In this document: positions 9,381 through 18,003 of the stretch, piece after piece
Numbering within the stretch: the stretch's first letter is position 1
How the letters are laid out: the number at the start of each line of letters is the position of its first letter
Assembly: GCF_044923475.1 (NCBI RefSeq)
Contig: NZ_CP137338.1
Coordinates: 4,030,001-4,094,000 of the forward strand
Origin: JAAURS01 sp044923475
GTDB lineage: Bacteria; Cyanobacteriota; Cyanobacteriia; Thermosynechococcales; Thermosynechococcaceae
Direction of reading: 5' to 3'
Length of the DNA stretch: 64,000 bases
Translations under genes and position numbers: made by a program
Notes under the pieces: generated by a model
Database searches by the model: none
The model's input: only the letters and a program-made list of their open reading frames with translations
Told to the model about the DNA's origin: nothing

Positions 9381-10703
9381 TCAGAGAGCGTTGGCCACCA
9401 AGGCTGCGATGCCGAGGCTCGCAACGATCGTGCAGGGCACCGCCGCCATCGCGCGAGGCTCGTCGATGTCGCTGAGCTGGGTGCAACCGACGTACAAAAT
9501 TAAGACGCTGTAGCAAACGGCAACGATCCTGAGGAGGGCTCCGCCGATTCCCAACTGAAAACTGCTGCCTAGGGCCAAAACGGCCATGGGCAAAGCGGCA
9601 ACCCCTGCCAAGAAAAAATCGGCTGCAACAGAGCCGCGCCCGCGAGCCAGCCGTCGGACGATCGCGCTAGCCAGAACTAGACCCAGGTAAGCGGCCATCC
9701 CGATCGCCCCAACCTTCCATAACTCATCTCTGACATATCCCAAGGGTGTACTCTGCTGACCTCCCCTGCTGAGAACGAGACTTCCCACTGCGCTGAGTCC
9801 GTAGAGCAGTCCCGTCCAAGCCGCTGGAGCGGGCGTCAACCTGGCAAAGGTTGGCAGCAGGTTGTCGCTCGGGTTAAAGATGAGGCTAGGGATGCCGCCC
9901 AAGGCTAATCTCCAGTAGCTTTTTGCAGGCGGGCTGGAGGCTGAGGGCTTTGGGACAGCAGCGGGGGTGGGTGGTTGTAAATCGCGCATCAGAATCTCCG
10001 CTTGCTGAACCTGGGTCCAATTTTGTTGGGCGCCGAACAGCTCGATGGCTTTGAGCAAGTCTGGGTAGGCCAAAGCAGCATCTTTCAGCTCGAGCCGCGC
10101 TTGGGCGCGGCGATAGTAAGCTTGGGCGAAAAAGACTTCTAGGGCGATCGCCTTGGTATAGGCTTCCACGGCACTCTGGGGATACCCGAGCCGCAAGCGC
10201 GCGTTGCCTTGATAGAGGTACGCCTGGGCTGAATTGGGGTTTCTCTGCAGGATTTGGTAGCAGTCTTCTAACGCCGCCCGATCGTCCTTCAGCGCGTCGT
10301 AGGCTTGGCAGCGGCCCAGATAGGCTTCTGTTCCCCCTGGAAACAGCGCGATCGCCTGGGTAAAGTCTGCGATCGCGCCGCGGTAGTCCCGCTGGGAGAG
10401 TTTGTCAAGCGCCCGCAAATAAAAGGCTTGAGAGGACTTGGGCTGCGGGGCTGCGGCGGCGGTCTCATCGGGAGGTACGGGTTCGTTGAGTTCCTTGCCG
10501 TCGTAACGCGATCGCCGTTGGGGGTCGCCGAGCACTTCGTAGGCTTCGGAGAGCTGCTTGAACTGCGCGGCTGCCGCAGCGTTATTGGGATTTAAGTCGG
10601 GGTGCACCTGGCGCGCGAGCCGCCGAAATGCTTTTTTGATTTCGAGTGGCGTGGCGTGTTTGGACACCTGTAAAACTGCGTAATAATCGAGACGTTCCGC
10701 CAT
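9381..10703 (-). CDS. J-domain, TPR and membrane-domain fusion protein
   Basis: 440 aa. Residues 1-70 are a canonical N-terminal J domain (YYAVLQVSKHATPLEIKKAF, HPD in RQVHPDLNPNN, ending RRSRYDG). A Pro/Ala linker is followed by about four TPR repeats (residues 90-230), another P/A/S linker, then a C-terminal region of four or five membrane spans (about 285-440; LGLVLASAIVRRL, LPMAVLALGSSFQLGIGGALL). The arrangement suggests a membrane-anchored Hsp70 co-chaperone presenting TPRs to clients. Its ATG is 4 bp downstream of the moaC stop, so the two are probably co-transcribed. Confidence 0.85.
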   Translation of the reverse strand: MAERLDYYAVLQVSKHATPLEIKKAFRRLARQVHPDLNPNNAAAAAQFKQLSEAYEVLGDPQRRSRYDGKELNEPVPPDETAAAAPQPKSSQAFYLRALDKLSQRDYRGAIADFTQAIALFPGGTEAYLGRCQAYDALKDDRAALEDCYQILQRNPNSAQAYLYQGNARLRLGYPQSAVEAYTKAIALEVFFAQAYYRRAQARLELKDAALAYPDLLKAIELFGAQQNWTQVQQAEILMRDLQPPTPAAVPKPSASSPPAKSYWRLALGGIPSLIFNPSDNLLPTFARLTPAPAAWTGLLYGLSAVGSLVLSRGGQQSTPLGYVRDELWKVGAIGMAAYLGLVLASAIVRRLARGRGSVAADFFLAGVAALPMAVLALGSSFQLGIGGALLRIVAVCYSVLILYVGCTQLSDIDEPRAMAAVPCTIVASLGIAALVANAL

Positions 10704-10707
10704 GGGT

Positions 10708-11208
10708 TTAAGATTCAGCCTGCCATTTGCCAGATTTGCCGCCAGATTTAGACATCAAGCCAATGGATTCAATGGTAATGGCTTTGTCTAGGGCTTTCGC
10801 CATATCGTAGAGCGTCAGGGCAGCCACGGACACCGCCGTCAGCGCCTCCATCTCTACGCCCGTTTCGGCTTTAGTGCGAACTGTGGCCTGAATGGCGTAC
10901 CCCGGCAGCGTTGGCTCGGAGGCGATCGAGACTTTCACGCCGGTCAAGGGCAATGGGTGACACAGCGGGATGAGGGATGAAGTTTGCTTTGCAGCCATAA
11001 TGCCCGCCAGCCGAGCAGTACCGAGCACGTCGCCTTTGGGTGCGTTGCCTCGCTCTATGGCGTGGAAGGTCGCCAGACTCATGCGGACTTTGCCCTGGGC
11101 AGTCGCTTCTCGCACGGTCGATGGCTTTTCCGAAACATCGACCATATTGGCCTGACCCGTTTCATTGAGATGAGACAGGGATAAATCTCGATCGGAATCT
11201 TTTGCCAT
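10708..11208 (-). CDS. moaC: Cyclic pyranopterin monophosphate synthase MoaC
   Basis: 166 aa, the standard length. MoaC converts the 3',8-cyclo-GTP product of MoaA into cyclic pyranopterin monophosphate, the first stable intermediate of molybdenum cofactor synthesis. Family blocks are clear: MVDVSEKPSTVREATAQG at the N-terminus, the LIPLCHPLPLTGVKV active-site strand with the catalytic region H residue, and KAETGVEMEALTAVSVAALT. No other moa genes are adjacent. It heads the minus-strand block that continues into the J-TPR gene 4 bp downstream. Confidence 0.97.
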   Translation of the reverse strand: MAKDSDRDLSLSHLNETGQANMVDVSEKPSTVREATAQGKVRMSLATFHAIERGNAPKGDVLGTARLAGIMAAKQTSSLIPLCHPLPLTGVKVSIASEPTLPGYAIQATVRTKAETGVEMEALTAVSVAALTLYDMAKALDKAITIESIGLMSKSGGKSGKWQAES

Positions 11209-11242
11209 TGCGAACCAGTATGCTATAGTTTTAATTCTGGAT

Positions 11243-11316
11243 GGGCTTGTAGCTCAGTGGACTAGAGCACGTGGCTACGGACCACGGTGTCGGGGGTTCG
11301 AATCCCTCCTAGCCCG
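11243..11316 (+). tRNA. tRNA-Arg (anticodon ACG)
   Basis: A 74-nt cloverleaf: acceptor GGGCTTG pairing with CTAGCCC (one T-T mismatch), D-arm GCTC...GAGC, anticodon stem CGTGG/CCACG with loop CTACGGA giving anticodon ACG, and T-arm GGGGG-TTCGAAT-CCCTC. The discriminator base is G and CCA is not encoded (TTTT follows). The first anticodon base A is normally edited to inosine by TadA to read CGN codons. Confidence 0.95.
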
Positions 11317-11460
11317 TTTTTCCATCCTGCAAAACTATTATCGCACGCGATACCTGCTGCTTGAATGCGTTAGTTTTTTGACGCGTTTGAAAGGCAGGTT
11401 TAGTTTTTTGGAAGATCATTAAAGTAGGCTATTCCCGAAATAGAAACGACCAACCATTCT

Positions 11461-11488
11461 GTAGGGGCGTAAGGGCTTGCGCCCCTAC
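11461..11488. repeat. Dispersed palindrome, copy 2
   Basis: GTAGGGGCGTAAGGGCTTGC followed by GCCCCTAC: the same palindrome family as at 4962 and 56687. This copy also lies between convergent transcription units (tRNA-Arg on plus, ArsR-type gene on minus), again consistent with a stop for both. Confidence 0.65.
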
Positions 11489-11518
11489 GATTCGGTATTC
11501 TCTTTTCTAGAAATTACC

Positions 11519-11854
11519 TTAGTTGTGGCCTGCTGTTTGGTAGCCTACGGGCGGGCATATTTCGCTGAAACGCCGATAGTTTGAGAGGTATTTTTCGAGG
11601 CGAACGAACTGCATGATATTGAGGCTGTAGTAAATCCAACGGCCTTCGTGACGCGCGTTGACCAACTCGGCATCCTTGAGGACTTTGAGGTGAAAGGACA
11701 GCTTAGATTGGTTGGTATCGAGGGCCTCGCAGAGTCCTCCCACGCATAGCTCCTGTTGCTGAAGTAACTCTAAAACCTTGACGCGTATGGGATCTGACAG
11801 GGCGTGGAAGCCGCTGGAAATTTCATCAACGGGAAGCTCGTAAGTCGTTGCCAT
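11519..11854 (-). CDS. ArsR/SmtB-family winged-helix regulator
   Basis: 111 aa from the ATG at 11854 (MATTYELPVDEI); an in-frame extension to 11917 is not typical. It has the compact ArsR fold: HALSDPIRVKVLELLQQQE, then the recognition helix NQSKLSFHLKVLKDAELV and a wing with RHEGRWIYYSLN. Cysteines in ELCVGGLCEAL lie where ArsR-type metalloid sensors have CVC, but the spacing is CVGGLC, plus one C-terminal cysteine (SEICPP). It may sense metals, metalloids or redox state. No obvious target operon is adjacent. Confidence 0.85.
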   Translation of the reverse strand: MATTYELPVDEISSGFHALSDPIRVKVLELLQQQELCVGGLCEALDTNQSKLSFHLKVLKDAELVNARHEGRWIYYSLNIMQFVRLEKYLSNYRRFSEICPPVGYQTAGHN

Positions 11855-11938
11855 TAGTGGAGTATTAAAAACAGCTCTGAATCGATCGGTTTTATAAAAA
11901 AGGTTGAGGGCAAACACCCTACTCAGTTGTAACCTGAG

Positions 11939-12757
11939 TTATAAATTTTGGGTAATGCGCTCCAACAATTGAAAAATTAAAGGTCGGTCTTGAGCCTGAG
12001 GGATTTTTCCCAAGTAGTCCTCTAGGTCCTGGCGAGCCTCGACCCAGCGTCCTAATTGATAGTACAACACCCCGCGATCGCGGCGCTCCATCGCGGCGTC
12101 CGGGTCGACCAGCAAAATTTGCTCGGAGGCGGCCAAGCACTTGTGGAGATCTCCTCGGTTGAGGTAGATGTGCTTGAGATTGTTCAGCATCCGCACCAAA
12201 AACTGCTGGGGAGAGATCGGCTCAAAAAATTCGGGCCGCAGTTCGACAGGCTGCTGGTAGATCGTCTCCAGGCGTTTCTTGCAGTCCTCAGGAAACAAAA
12301 TCTCGCCCTGATGGAACGGATCTACCCACAGCTCCATGTCTTCCCGGTCGGGCCGAATCAAAAAATGTCCTGGGAAATTAATGCCCGTCATCGGGAACCC
12401 AATGCGACGCGCGATTTCGAGGTACACCAAAGACAGGGTAATCGGGATGCCCGTGCGGCGATCGAGCACCTCGTTCAAGAAGCTATTGCGAGGGTCGTAG
12501 TAGTCCCGTTCGTTGCCGTAAAATCCGAGGGTTTCGAAGAGATAGCGATCGATCGTCTGCAGAATCTTAAGCGGATACGGATCTGGAGGAAGCTGTCGAG
12601 CTACCTCTTCCGCCATCGCGTCCAAGCGCTGGAGATAGGGCTGAATCTCTAAGTCGGGATACTCTTCCAACGCAATATAAAGCGCTGCCTCAGCCAAGCA
12701 AAAGGGCGCATCTCGATCGAGTTGGCGAAGGTACTGGCGCGTCTGGGAGAATTGCAT
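11939..12757 (-). CDS. SirB1-family transglutaminase-like protein with TPR tail
   Basis: 272 aa. The SirB1 N-terminal domain is recognisable (residues about 15-180): LAEAALYIALEEYPDL, NEVLDRRTGIPITLSLVYLE, and GFPMTGINFPGHFLIR, a transglutaminase-like core. The C-terminal 80 residues form a TPR-like pair (IYLNRGDLHKCLAASEQIL, RRDRGVLYYQLGRWVEA). Proteins of this type are widespread in bacteria and their biochemical role is not established. A small gap separates it from the ArsR gene downstream. Confidence 0.85.
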   Translation of the reverse strand: MQFSQTRQYLRQLDRDAPFCLAEAALYIALEEYPDLEIQPYLQRLDAMAEEVARQLPPDPYPLKILQTIDRYLFETLGFYGNERDYYDPRNSFLNEVLDRRTGIPITLSLVYLEIARRIGFPMTGINFPGHFLIRPDREDMELWVDPFHQGEILFPEDCKKRLETIYQQPVELRPEFFEPISPQQFLVRMLNNLKHIYLNRGDLHKCLAASEQILLVDPDAAMERRDRGVLYYQLGRWVEARQDLEDYLGKIPQAQDRPLIFQLLERITQNL

Positions 12758-13007
12758 GCTTCAGTTACAGCGTTGTAGGGGAAAGCCTGGCGCCACGACA
12801 GAATTACCGATGGGATTCATCTCTGAAATGGCTTTAAGCGATTGATGGAGAGGGTTACTCCTATTTTAGCCGCCCTGCGGTATTTCTCTTTTACATCGAA
12901 TAGATCGAAGGACGATCGGGAGATCGAGCTGCAAAACCCAGGCAAGACGTTTTAAGATCGGCAAAGGTGCTGAAATAGAAGAGTCTCATAGGAGGTGGCG
13001 ACGTGCC

Positions 13008-13574
13008 ATGGTGATAGACGAAATCGATCCAATCCTCGCCTCTCTTTACAAATCGGGCATACAGGCGATCGAACCTGGACTTTGGCAAGTCGAAACATCT
13101 GCGTACCGTCTTTTGGTGCTCTTGTCCGAAGATCGATCCTGGCTGCGAATGATGGTTCCGATCGTGTCGGCAGCCGAGGCAGAACCGTTTTGGAAAGAGC
13201 TATTGGAGCATAATTTTGACGATACGGGCGAGGTTCGATACGGGCTGCATCAAGATGCGCTGTGGGCGGTCTTTCAGCATGCCTTTCCCTCGCTGACTGC
13301 GGAAGACTTTGTCGCGGCGATCGCCCAGCTCACCAATCTCCAGCAACGCGGACTCAACGACTGCTTCGATCGGTATGCCGACGAGCAGGTCGCGCTCATC
13401 GTTCGAGCTGCAAAACAGCAAAAGATGTCCTTAGACGCGACCGTCCAAAACCTAGACCGCTTCTACCAAGAGGGCGTGATGGGCGATCTGGACAGCACGC
13501 CTGAGGCTCGGGCCGCAACTTTAGAGGCTTGGCGAAATCGCCTGCAACGGTTGTGGCCTGAAATTGAAGGCTGA
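13008..13574 (+). CDS. Conserved hypothetical protein, YbjN/T3S-chaperone-like fold suspected
   Basis: 188 aa, ATG at 13008. I recognise no catalytic motif. The first 120 residues alternate strand and helix (GLWQVETSAYRLLVLLSEDR, RYGLHQDALWAVFQHAFPSL) in a way reminiscent of YbjN/type III chaperone-like domains; the C-terminal half is helical. No signal peptide or membrane span. It lies 60 bp before the alcohol dehydrogenase gene on the same strand. The fold suggestion is weak inference. Confidence 0.65.
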   Translation: MVIDEIDPILASLYKSGIQAIEPGLWQVETSAYRLLVLLSEDRSWLRMMVPIVSAAEAEPFWKELLEHNFDDTGEVRYGLHQDALWAVFQHAFPSLTAEDFVAAIAQLTNLQQRGLNDCFDRYADEQVALIVRAAKQQKMSLDATVQNLDRFYQEGVMGDLDSTPEARAATLEAWRNRLQRLWPEIEG

Positions 13575-13634
13575 GAGACTTGGGATGAAAGACTTTGGAT
13601 GAGACAACTTTAAAGTGCAGGAGTTTCAGACACC

Positions 13635-14747
13635 ATGGATGTAAAAGCGGCGATCGCCCTAGAAGCAGGGCAGCCCCTCGTCATCGAGACCGTTCGGCTT
13701 GAGGGTCCTAAGGCAGGGGAAGTGCTGGTTGAAATCAAGGCCACGGGCGTTTGCCATACGGATGCCTACACCCTCTCTGGAGCAGATCCGGAGGGGTTAT
13801 TCCCCACCATCTTGGGCCACGAAGGTGCGGGGGTAGTAGTAGAAGTGGGGCCGGAGGTGAAATCTCTAAAGGTCGGCGATCGCGTGATTCCGCTCTATAC
13901 CCCCGAGTGTCGCTGCTGCGAGTATTGCCTGAGCGGTAAAACCAACCTATGCCAAGCCATCCGCGCAACCCAGGGCAAAGGATTGATGCCCGACGGCACC
14001 AGCCGATTTTCACGCAACGGTCAAATGTTGCACCACTATATGGGCACCTCCACCTTTGCCAATTACACCGTCTTGCCAGAAATTGCCGCAGCCAAAATCC
14101 GCGAGGACGCCCCCTTCGATAAAGTCTGCCTGATCGGCTGTGGGGTCACGACAGGAATTGGCGCGGTTATCAACACGGCCAAAGTCGAAGCAGGGGCAAG
14201 CGTAGTGGTATTTGGATTGGGTGGCATCGGCCTCAATATCATCCAGGCCGCGCGCATGGTTGGGGCGGACCAGATCGTGGGAGTCGATCTCAATCCCGCT
14301 AAAAAGGCCCTCGCCGAAAAATTTGGCATGACTCACTTTGTGAATCCAAAGGAAGTTGAAGGGGATTTGGTGCCCTACCTGGTGGATCTGACGAAAGGTG
14401 GTGCGGACTATAGTTTTGAGTGCATTGGCAACGTGGACGTGATGCGTCAAGCGCTAGAGTGCTGTCACAAGGGCTGGGGCGTGAGCACGATCGTCGGCGT
14501 TGCGGGAGCGGGCCAAGAAATCAGCACGCGTCCGTTTCAGTTGGTGACGGGTCGCGTCTGGAAGGGGACGGCGTTTGGAGGTGCAAAGGGACGCACGGAT
14601 GTTCCTAAAATTGTGGACTGGTACATGAACGGCAAAATCGACATCGATTCCTTGGTGACCCACACCATGCCCCTCGATCGCATTAACGAAGCCTTCGACC
14701 TCATGCACGAAGGGAAGTCTATCCGCAGCGTTGTAACGTTTCCCTAA
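13635..14747 (+). CDS. frmA: S-(hydroxymethyl)glutathione dehydrogenase / class III alcohol dehydrogenase
   Basis: 370 aa zinc-dependent MDR dehydrogenase. It oxidises S-hydroxymethylglutathione (formaldehyde adduct) to S-formylglutathione with NAD, and reduces S-nitrosoglutathione. Catalytic zinc ligands are visible in GVCHTDAYTLSG and GHEGAGVVVEVG; structural zinc cysteines in PECRCCEYCLSGKTNLC; the NAD Rossmann motif is GLGGIGLNIIQAARM. The class III signature around KGTAFGGAKGR is present. The formylglutathione hydrolase gene (frmB) is not adjacent. Confidence 0.95.
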   Translation: MDVKAAIALEAGQPLVIETVRLEGPKAGEVLVEIKATGVCHTDAYTLSGADPEGLFPTILGHEGAGVVVEVGPEVKSLKVGDRVIPLYTPECRCCEYCLSGKTNLCQAIRATQGKGLMPDGTSRFSRNGQMLHHYMGTSTFANYTVLPEIAAAKIREDAPFDKVCLIGCGVTTGIGAVINTAKVEAGASVVVFGLGGIGLNIIQAARMVGADQIVGVDLNPAKKALAEKFGMTHFVNPKEVEGDLVPYLVDLTKGGADYSFECIGNVDVMRQALECCHKGWGVSTIVGVAGAGQEISTRPFQLVTGRVWKGTAFGGAKGRTDVPKIVDWYMNGKIDIDSLVTHTMPLDRINEAFDLMHEGKSIRSVVTFP

Positions 14748-14794
14748 AGTGACAGAAGAATCCGACAGGACTGAGCTAAGGACAAAAAAGCTGC

Positions 14795-15463
14795 ATGAAT
14801 AAGGCCGCAAGAAAAGTACTTCAATTCTTTCTAATCGTTGGGACGGTGGCCCTTAGCATCTGGCTTTTACGCACTTATGGCTTTGACGTTGAGACTCTGC
14901 GCTTGAAAGTAAAATCCCTAGGGATTCTGGCTCCGCTGGTCTTTTTTGGACTGCGCTTTATCAGCGTTGTGATTCCAATCGTTCCAGGTACGGCTTTTGC
15001 CTTTGCCTCAGGGCTGACGCTAGGCTTAACTGAGGGGTTGCTAGTCATTGTATTGGCAGACTTTTTGTCGTGCAGCCTCAGCTTCTATCTATCGCGTCGC
15101 TACGGTCGAGGGTTGGTCGAACAGCTGATCGGCCAACGCTTCATGAATCGAGTAGATCGGTTGGGCCAACAGCATCTAGAGCGAAATTTTCCGCTGTTAA
15201 CGGCCTTTCTGATGACGGGGTTTTTCGATTTTGTAAGTTACGGCGCGGGTCTAACCCAAACGGCTTGGTCGCGGTTTTTAGGGGCGCTCTGCATCAGTAT
15301 TCCGATCGCCCACACTCCAGCGGTAATCGTGGGAGCAAATCTTTTGGAAAAACGTCAAAGTTACGGGTTGCTGGGCATTGCCCTTGCGATCGCCTTTGGC
15401 GTTGCGTTAATTACTGGAATGCTCCAGCGCAAAGGAGCAGCTTCCGACGAGCGATCGCGATAG
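14795..15463 (+). CDS. TVP38/TMEM64 (VTT-domain) membrane protein
   Basis: 222 aa with an N-terminal span and about four further membrane segments. The VTT/DedA-type core is seen in VVIPIVPGTAFAFASGLTLG, a re-entrant loop-like block, and in RRYGRGLVEQLIGQRFMNRVD. This superfamily includes lipid scramblases and undecaprenyl-phosphate flippases; the substrate here is unknown. It starts 48 bp after frmA, and the next gene starts 35 bp after it. Confidence 0.85.
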   Translation: MNKAARKVLQFFLIVGTVALSIWLLRTYGFDVETLRLKVKSLGILAPLVFFGLRFISVVIPIVPGTAFAFASGLTLGLTEGLLVIVLADFLSCSLSFYLSRRYGRGLVEQLIGQRFMNRVDRLGQQHLERNFPLLTAFLMTGFFDFVSYGAGLTQTAWSRFLGALCISIPIAHTPAVIVGANLLEKRQSYGLLGIALAIAFGVALITGMLQRKGAASDERSR

Positions 15464-15497
15464 AATCTGAACTTTTACGGACAGCAGCAGCAACACG

Positions 15498-16928
15498 ATG
15501 AAAGCATTGCAGTCACAAAAAATACTCGCTTTATTTTTGGGCATTTTCTTCAGTACGGCCTTTGCCCTCAAGCATCCCGATCTCGTTACGGCAGCAGAGC
15601 GTTCTCCCTTAGCAGATGGCGGGGCTGGCACGGCGCGACCGATCGCGGCATCCCCTACAGCGGCCAAACCCGTGGGACTAGATGCGGTTCAGCTGGGGCG
15701 ATCGCTCGATCGGGGCGATGTTGCTGGAGGCATCCAACAGATCGAGCTGGGCTGGAAGCGACAATTCGAAAATTACTATCAGGGCAAATTGACGAGCCGT
15801 CTTCTGAATGTCGAGCAAATCGTTCGAGTGCTAGAAAAAAATCATCGCGAATCAGGCCAAAAGGCAGCACTCATTTACGCAGTGCCAGCGACCAACCATT
15901 TAGAACTGATCCTGGTGGCTCCAGGCGGTCCTCCAGTGCATCGACGGGTAACGGCAGCCAATCGAGACGCGCTCGCTGCGATGACCAAGGCTTTCCGCAA
16001 CGAGGTCGCAAATCCCTCAAATTTCAATGGCGCTTACTTGCCCTCTGCTCGGGCGTTGTATCAGTGGACGATCGCGCCGCTAGAGCCAGATCTCAAAGCT
16101 CGCGGCATTAACTCGCTTATTTTTTGCTTGGGTAAGGGGTTGCGGGGCTTGCCGCTAGCGGCGCTGCACGACGGACAGCAGTTTTTGGTCGAAAAATACA
16201 GCCTCTCTATTATTCCGGCCTTCAACTTGTTGGACAATCGCGTTTCTAAACTTCAGAATGTTTATGTTTTGGCAATGGGGGCTTCGGAATTTAAGGATAA
16301 AAGCGCGCTGCCAGGGGTACCCTTGGAGCTATCGACCATCGTGAATCGATTGGGAAGGGGCGAGCGCTGGCTGAACCAAGACTTTACCCTCGCGAATCTC
16401 AAGGCCCGACGCGACATTTATCCGTTTGAGATCGTCCACTTTGCAACCCACGCAAAATTCCTCCCTGGAGACGTCACCCAGTCTTACATTCAGTTTTGGG
16501 ACGACCAGCTGAGGCAGGATCGGTTCAAATCGCTAGGTCTGCGATCGCCCGCGGTACAGCTTTTAGTCTTAAGTGCCTGCCAAACTGCCTTGGGAGATGC
16601 GCAAGCAGAGCTGGGCTTTGCAGGGTTGGCGGTACAGTCCGGCAGCAAAGCCGCCCTTGCCAGTCTCTGGGCTGTCAGCGATACGGGAACGCTCGCGCTC
16701 ATGTCTGAGTTTTATCGCCAGATCCCCTCCGCATCGATCAAGGCAGATGCGCTGCGCAAGACTCAGATTGCCATGCTCAAAGGCAGATTGAACCTTCGCG
16801 GCGCCGCTCAGCCGTCCCCCAGCCGCACCGGACAAGCCCCCACTTCCGCCAACGCCGCTCCTGAGGTGGTTGACTACACGCATCCTTACTATTGGTCTGC
16901 CTTTACGCTGGTGGGGAATCCTTGGTAG
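15498..16928 (+). CDS. Secreted CHAT-domain (caspase-like) protein
   Basis: 476 aa. A hydrophobic N-terminus (ILALFLGIFFSTAFALKH) looks like a signal peptide. After a central region, residues about 220-476 form a CHAT domain: GLPLAALHDGQQFLVEKYSL, catalytic His near 318 in VHFATHAKF, catalytic Cys near 361 in LSACQTALGDAQAELGFAGL, and the family end DYTHPYYWSAFTLVGNPW. CHAT proteases are clan CD cysteine peptidases. The dyad is intact, so activity is plausible. Unlike many cyanobacterial CHAT proteins it has no TPR array, and no obvious substrate gene is adjacent. Confidence 0.9.
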   Translation: MKALQSQKILALFLGIFFSTAFALKHPDLVTAAERSPLADGGAGTARPIAASPTAAKPVGLDAVQLGRSLDRGDVAGGIQQIELGWKRQFENYYQGKLTSRLLNVEQIVRVLEKNHRESGQKAALIYAVPATNHLELILVAPGGPPVHRRVTAANRDALAAMTKAFRNEVANPSNFNGAYLPSARALYQWTIAPLEPDLKARGINSLIFCLGKGLRGLPLAALHDGQQFLVEKYSLSIIPAFNLLDNRVSKLQNVYVLAMGASEFKDKSALPGVPLELSTIVNRLGRGERWLNQDFTLANLKARRDIYPFEIVHFATHAKFLPGDVTQSYIQFWDDQLRQDRFKSLGLRSPAVQLLVLSACQTALGDAQAELGFAGLAVQSGSKAALASLWAVSDTGTLALMSEFYRQIPSASIKADALRKTQIAMLKGRLNLRGAAQPSPSRTGQAPTSANAAPEVVDYTHPYYWSAFTLVGNPW

Positions 16929-17160
16929 TCCGCCAATACTTGGAGAAATTTGGGCGCTCGATCGCCTTCCCAAGGGCTTTAGCTACAATCAGTCTTTCTT
17001 ATAGCCCTGTAAAATCTCCCCAATTTTTACAATAAGTTGTTAATGTAAAGTAACGAAATGTTTCAATCCTTGAGTAAGGGTTATGTCGATCGGGTTTGCC
17101 GAGGGTGCCGCTGAGTCATCTAATCCTGTCGGTGCAGGGGGCTATGGGTGTGGGGTATCG

Positions 17161-17868
17161 ATGAATCTAACGGTGTTTTGCGATCTGGATGGACCGTTGA
17201 TCGACGTTTCGCGCCGCTACTACAAAACGTACCAGTTGGCGATCGCCGAAACGCAAGCCTATTTCCAAGTCCAAGGGCGATCGCTGTTGCTGACACCCCT
17301 CAGCGAATCTCAATTCTGGCAGATGAAGCAGGAACGCATGCCAGATGAAGACATTGCGTTCTGCTCCGGGCTTCGCTACGAACAAATCGACCTGTTTTTG
17401 TCAAACGTTCTCGAAATCGTCAATCAGCCGATCTTGCTCCAAGAAGATCGGCTTCAACCTGGCGTGCGGCGTTCTTTAGAGCAACTGCGCCAACGCGGAG
17501 TGCGGCTGTCGCTGGTGACGCTACGCTGCCAGATGGAGGCGCAACAGCTTTTGCAAGAGCTGAACTTGGCCCATCACTTTGACTATATCTGCGGTGCGGA
17601 AGATCGATTTTCAGCCTATCAAAACTATGCGGCGGGGAAACAGGCAATCTTAGAAAACCTCATTCGCAATGCAAACGATGACTCAAGCCAATTTTGGGTG
17701 ATTGGAGATACGGAAGCGGACGTGCTGGCAGGGCAAGCGCTGGGATTGTCGACTGTAGCGCTAACCTGTGGCATCCGCAGCCATGCCTATCTCCAGCGCC
17801 TAGAACCCACGACCGTGTTGCCCGATCTGCCCGCTGCCGTCTGCTACCTATTGGCCAATGCCAAGTAG
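17161..17868 (+). CDS. HAD-superfamily hydrolase
   Basis: 235 aa from the ATG at 17161, which puts the catalytic motif at the N-terminus as usual; an upstream ATG at 17083 has a better ribosome site but would add 26 non-family residues. Motif I is VFCDLDGPLIDVSRRYY (nucleophile and general-acid aspartates), motif II S/T in LSLVTLR, and motif III/IV WVIGDTEADVLAGQALG. A C1-type helical cap lies between. This is a soluble phosphatase-like enzyme; the substrate cannot be told from sequence. Confidence 0.88.
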   Translation: MNLTVFCDLDGPLIDVSRRYYKTYQLAIAETQAYFQVQGRSLLLTPLSESQFWQMKQERMPDEDIAFCSGLRYEQIDLFLSNVLEIVNQPILLQEDRLQPGVRRSLEQLRQRGVRLSLVTLRCQMEAQQLLQELNLAHHFDYICGAEDRFSAYQNYAAGKQAILENLIRNANDDSSQFWVIGDTEADVLAGQALGLSTVALTCGIRSHAYLQRLEPTTVLPDLPAAVCYLLANAK

Positions 17869-18003
17869 AGGACAAAACCCCTACACTGGGACTTTCGATC
17901 CATCCAAGAGCGGCGATCGCGCCTGTAAAACCCGCTTTTTCACCCTGTCGAATCTTCTGCAAATTTTTCGAGCCGACGCGATCGCGTTTCAGTAATTCTT
18001 TTC

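Noticed and set aside
9305..9424. Longer acyltransferase N-terminus
   Set aside because: It overlaps the end of the J-TPR gene and starts at TTG; the ATG at 9304 fits the family better.
17023..17062. TTTACAAT and AATGTAAA half sites before the HAD gene, resembling HLR1 or NtcA sites
   Set aside because: Half sites are in opposite orientation with wrong spacing; no consensus GTAN8TAC is present.
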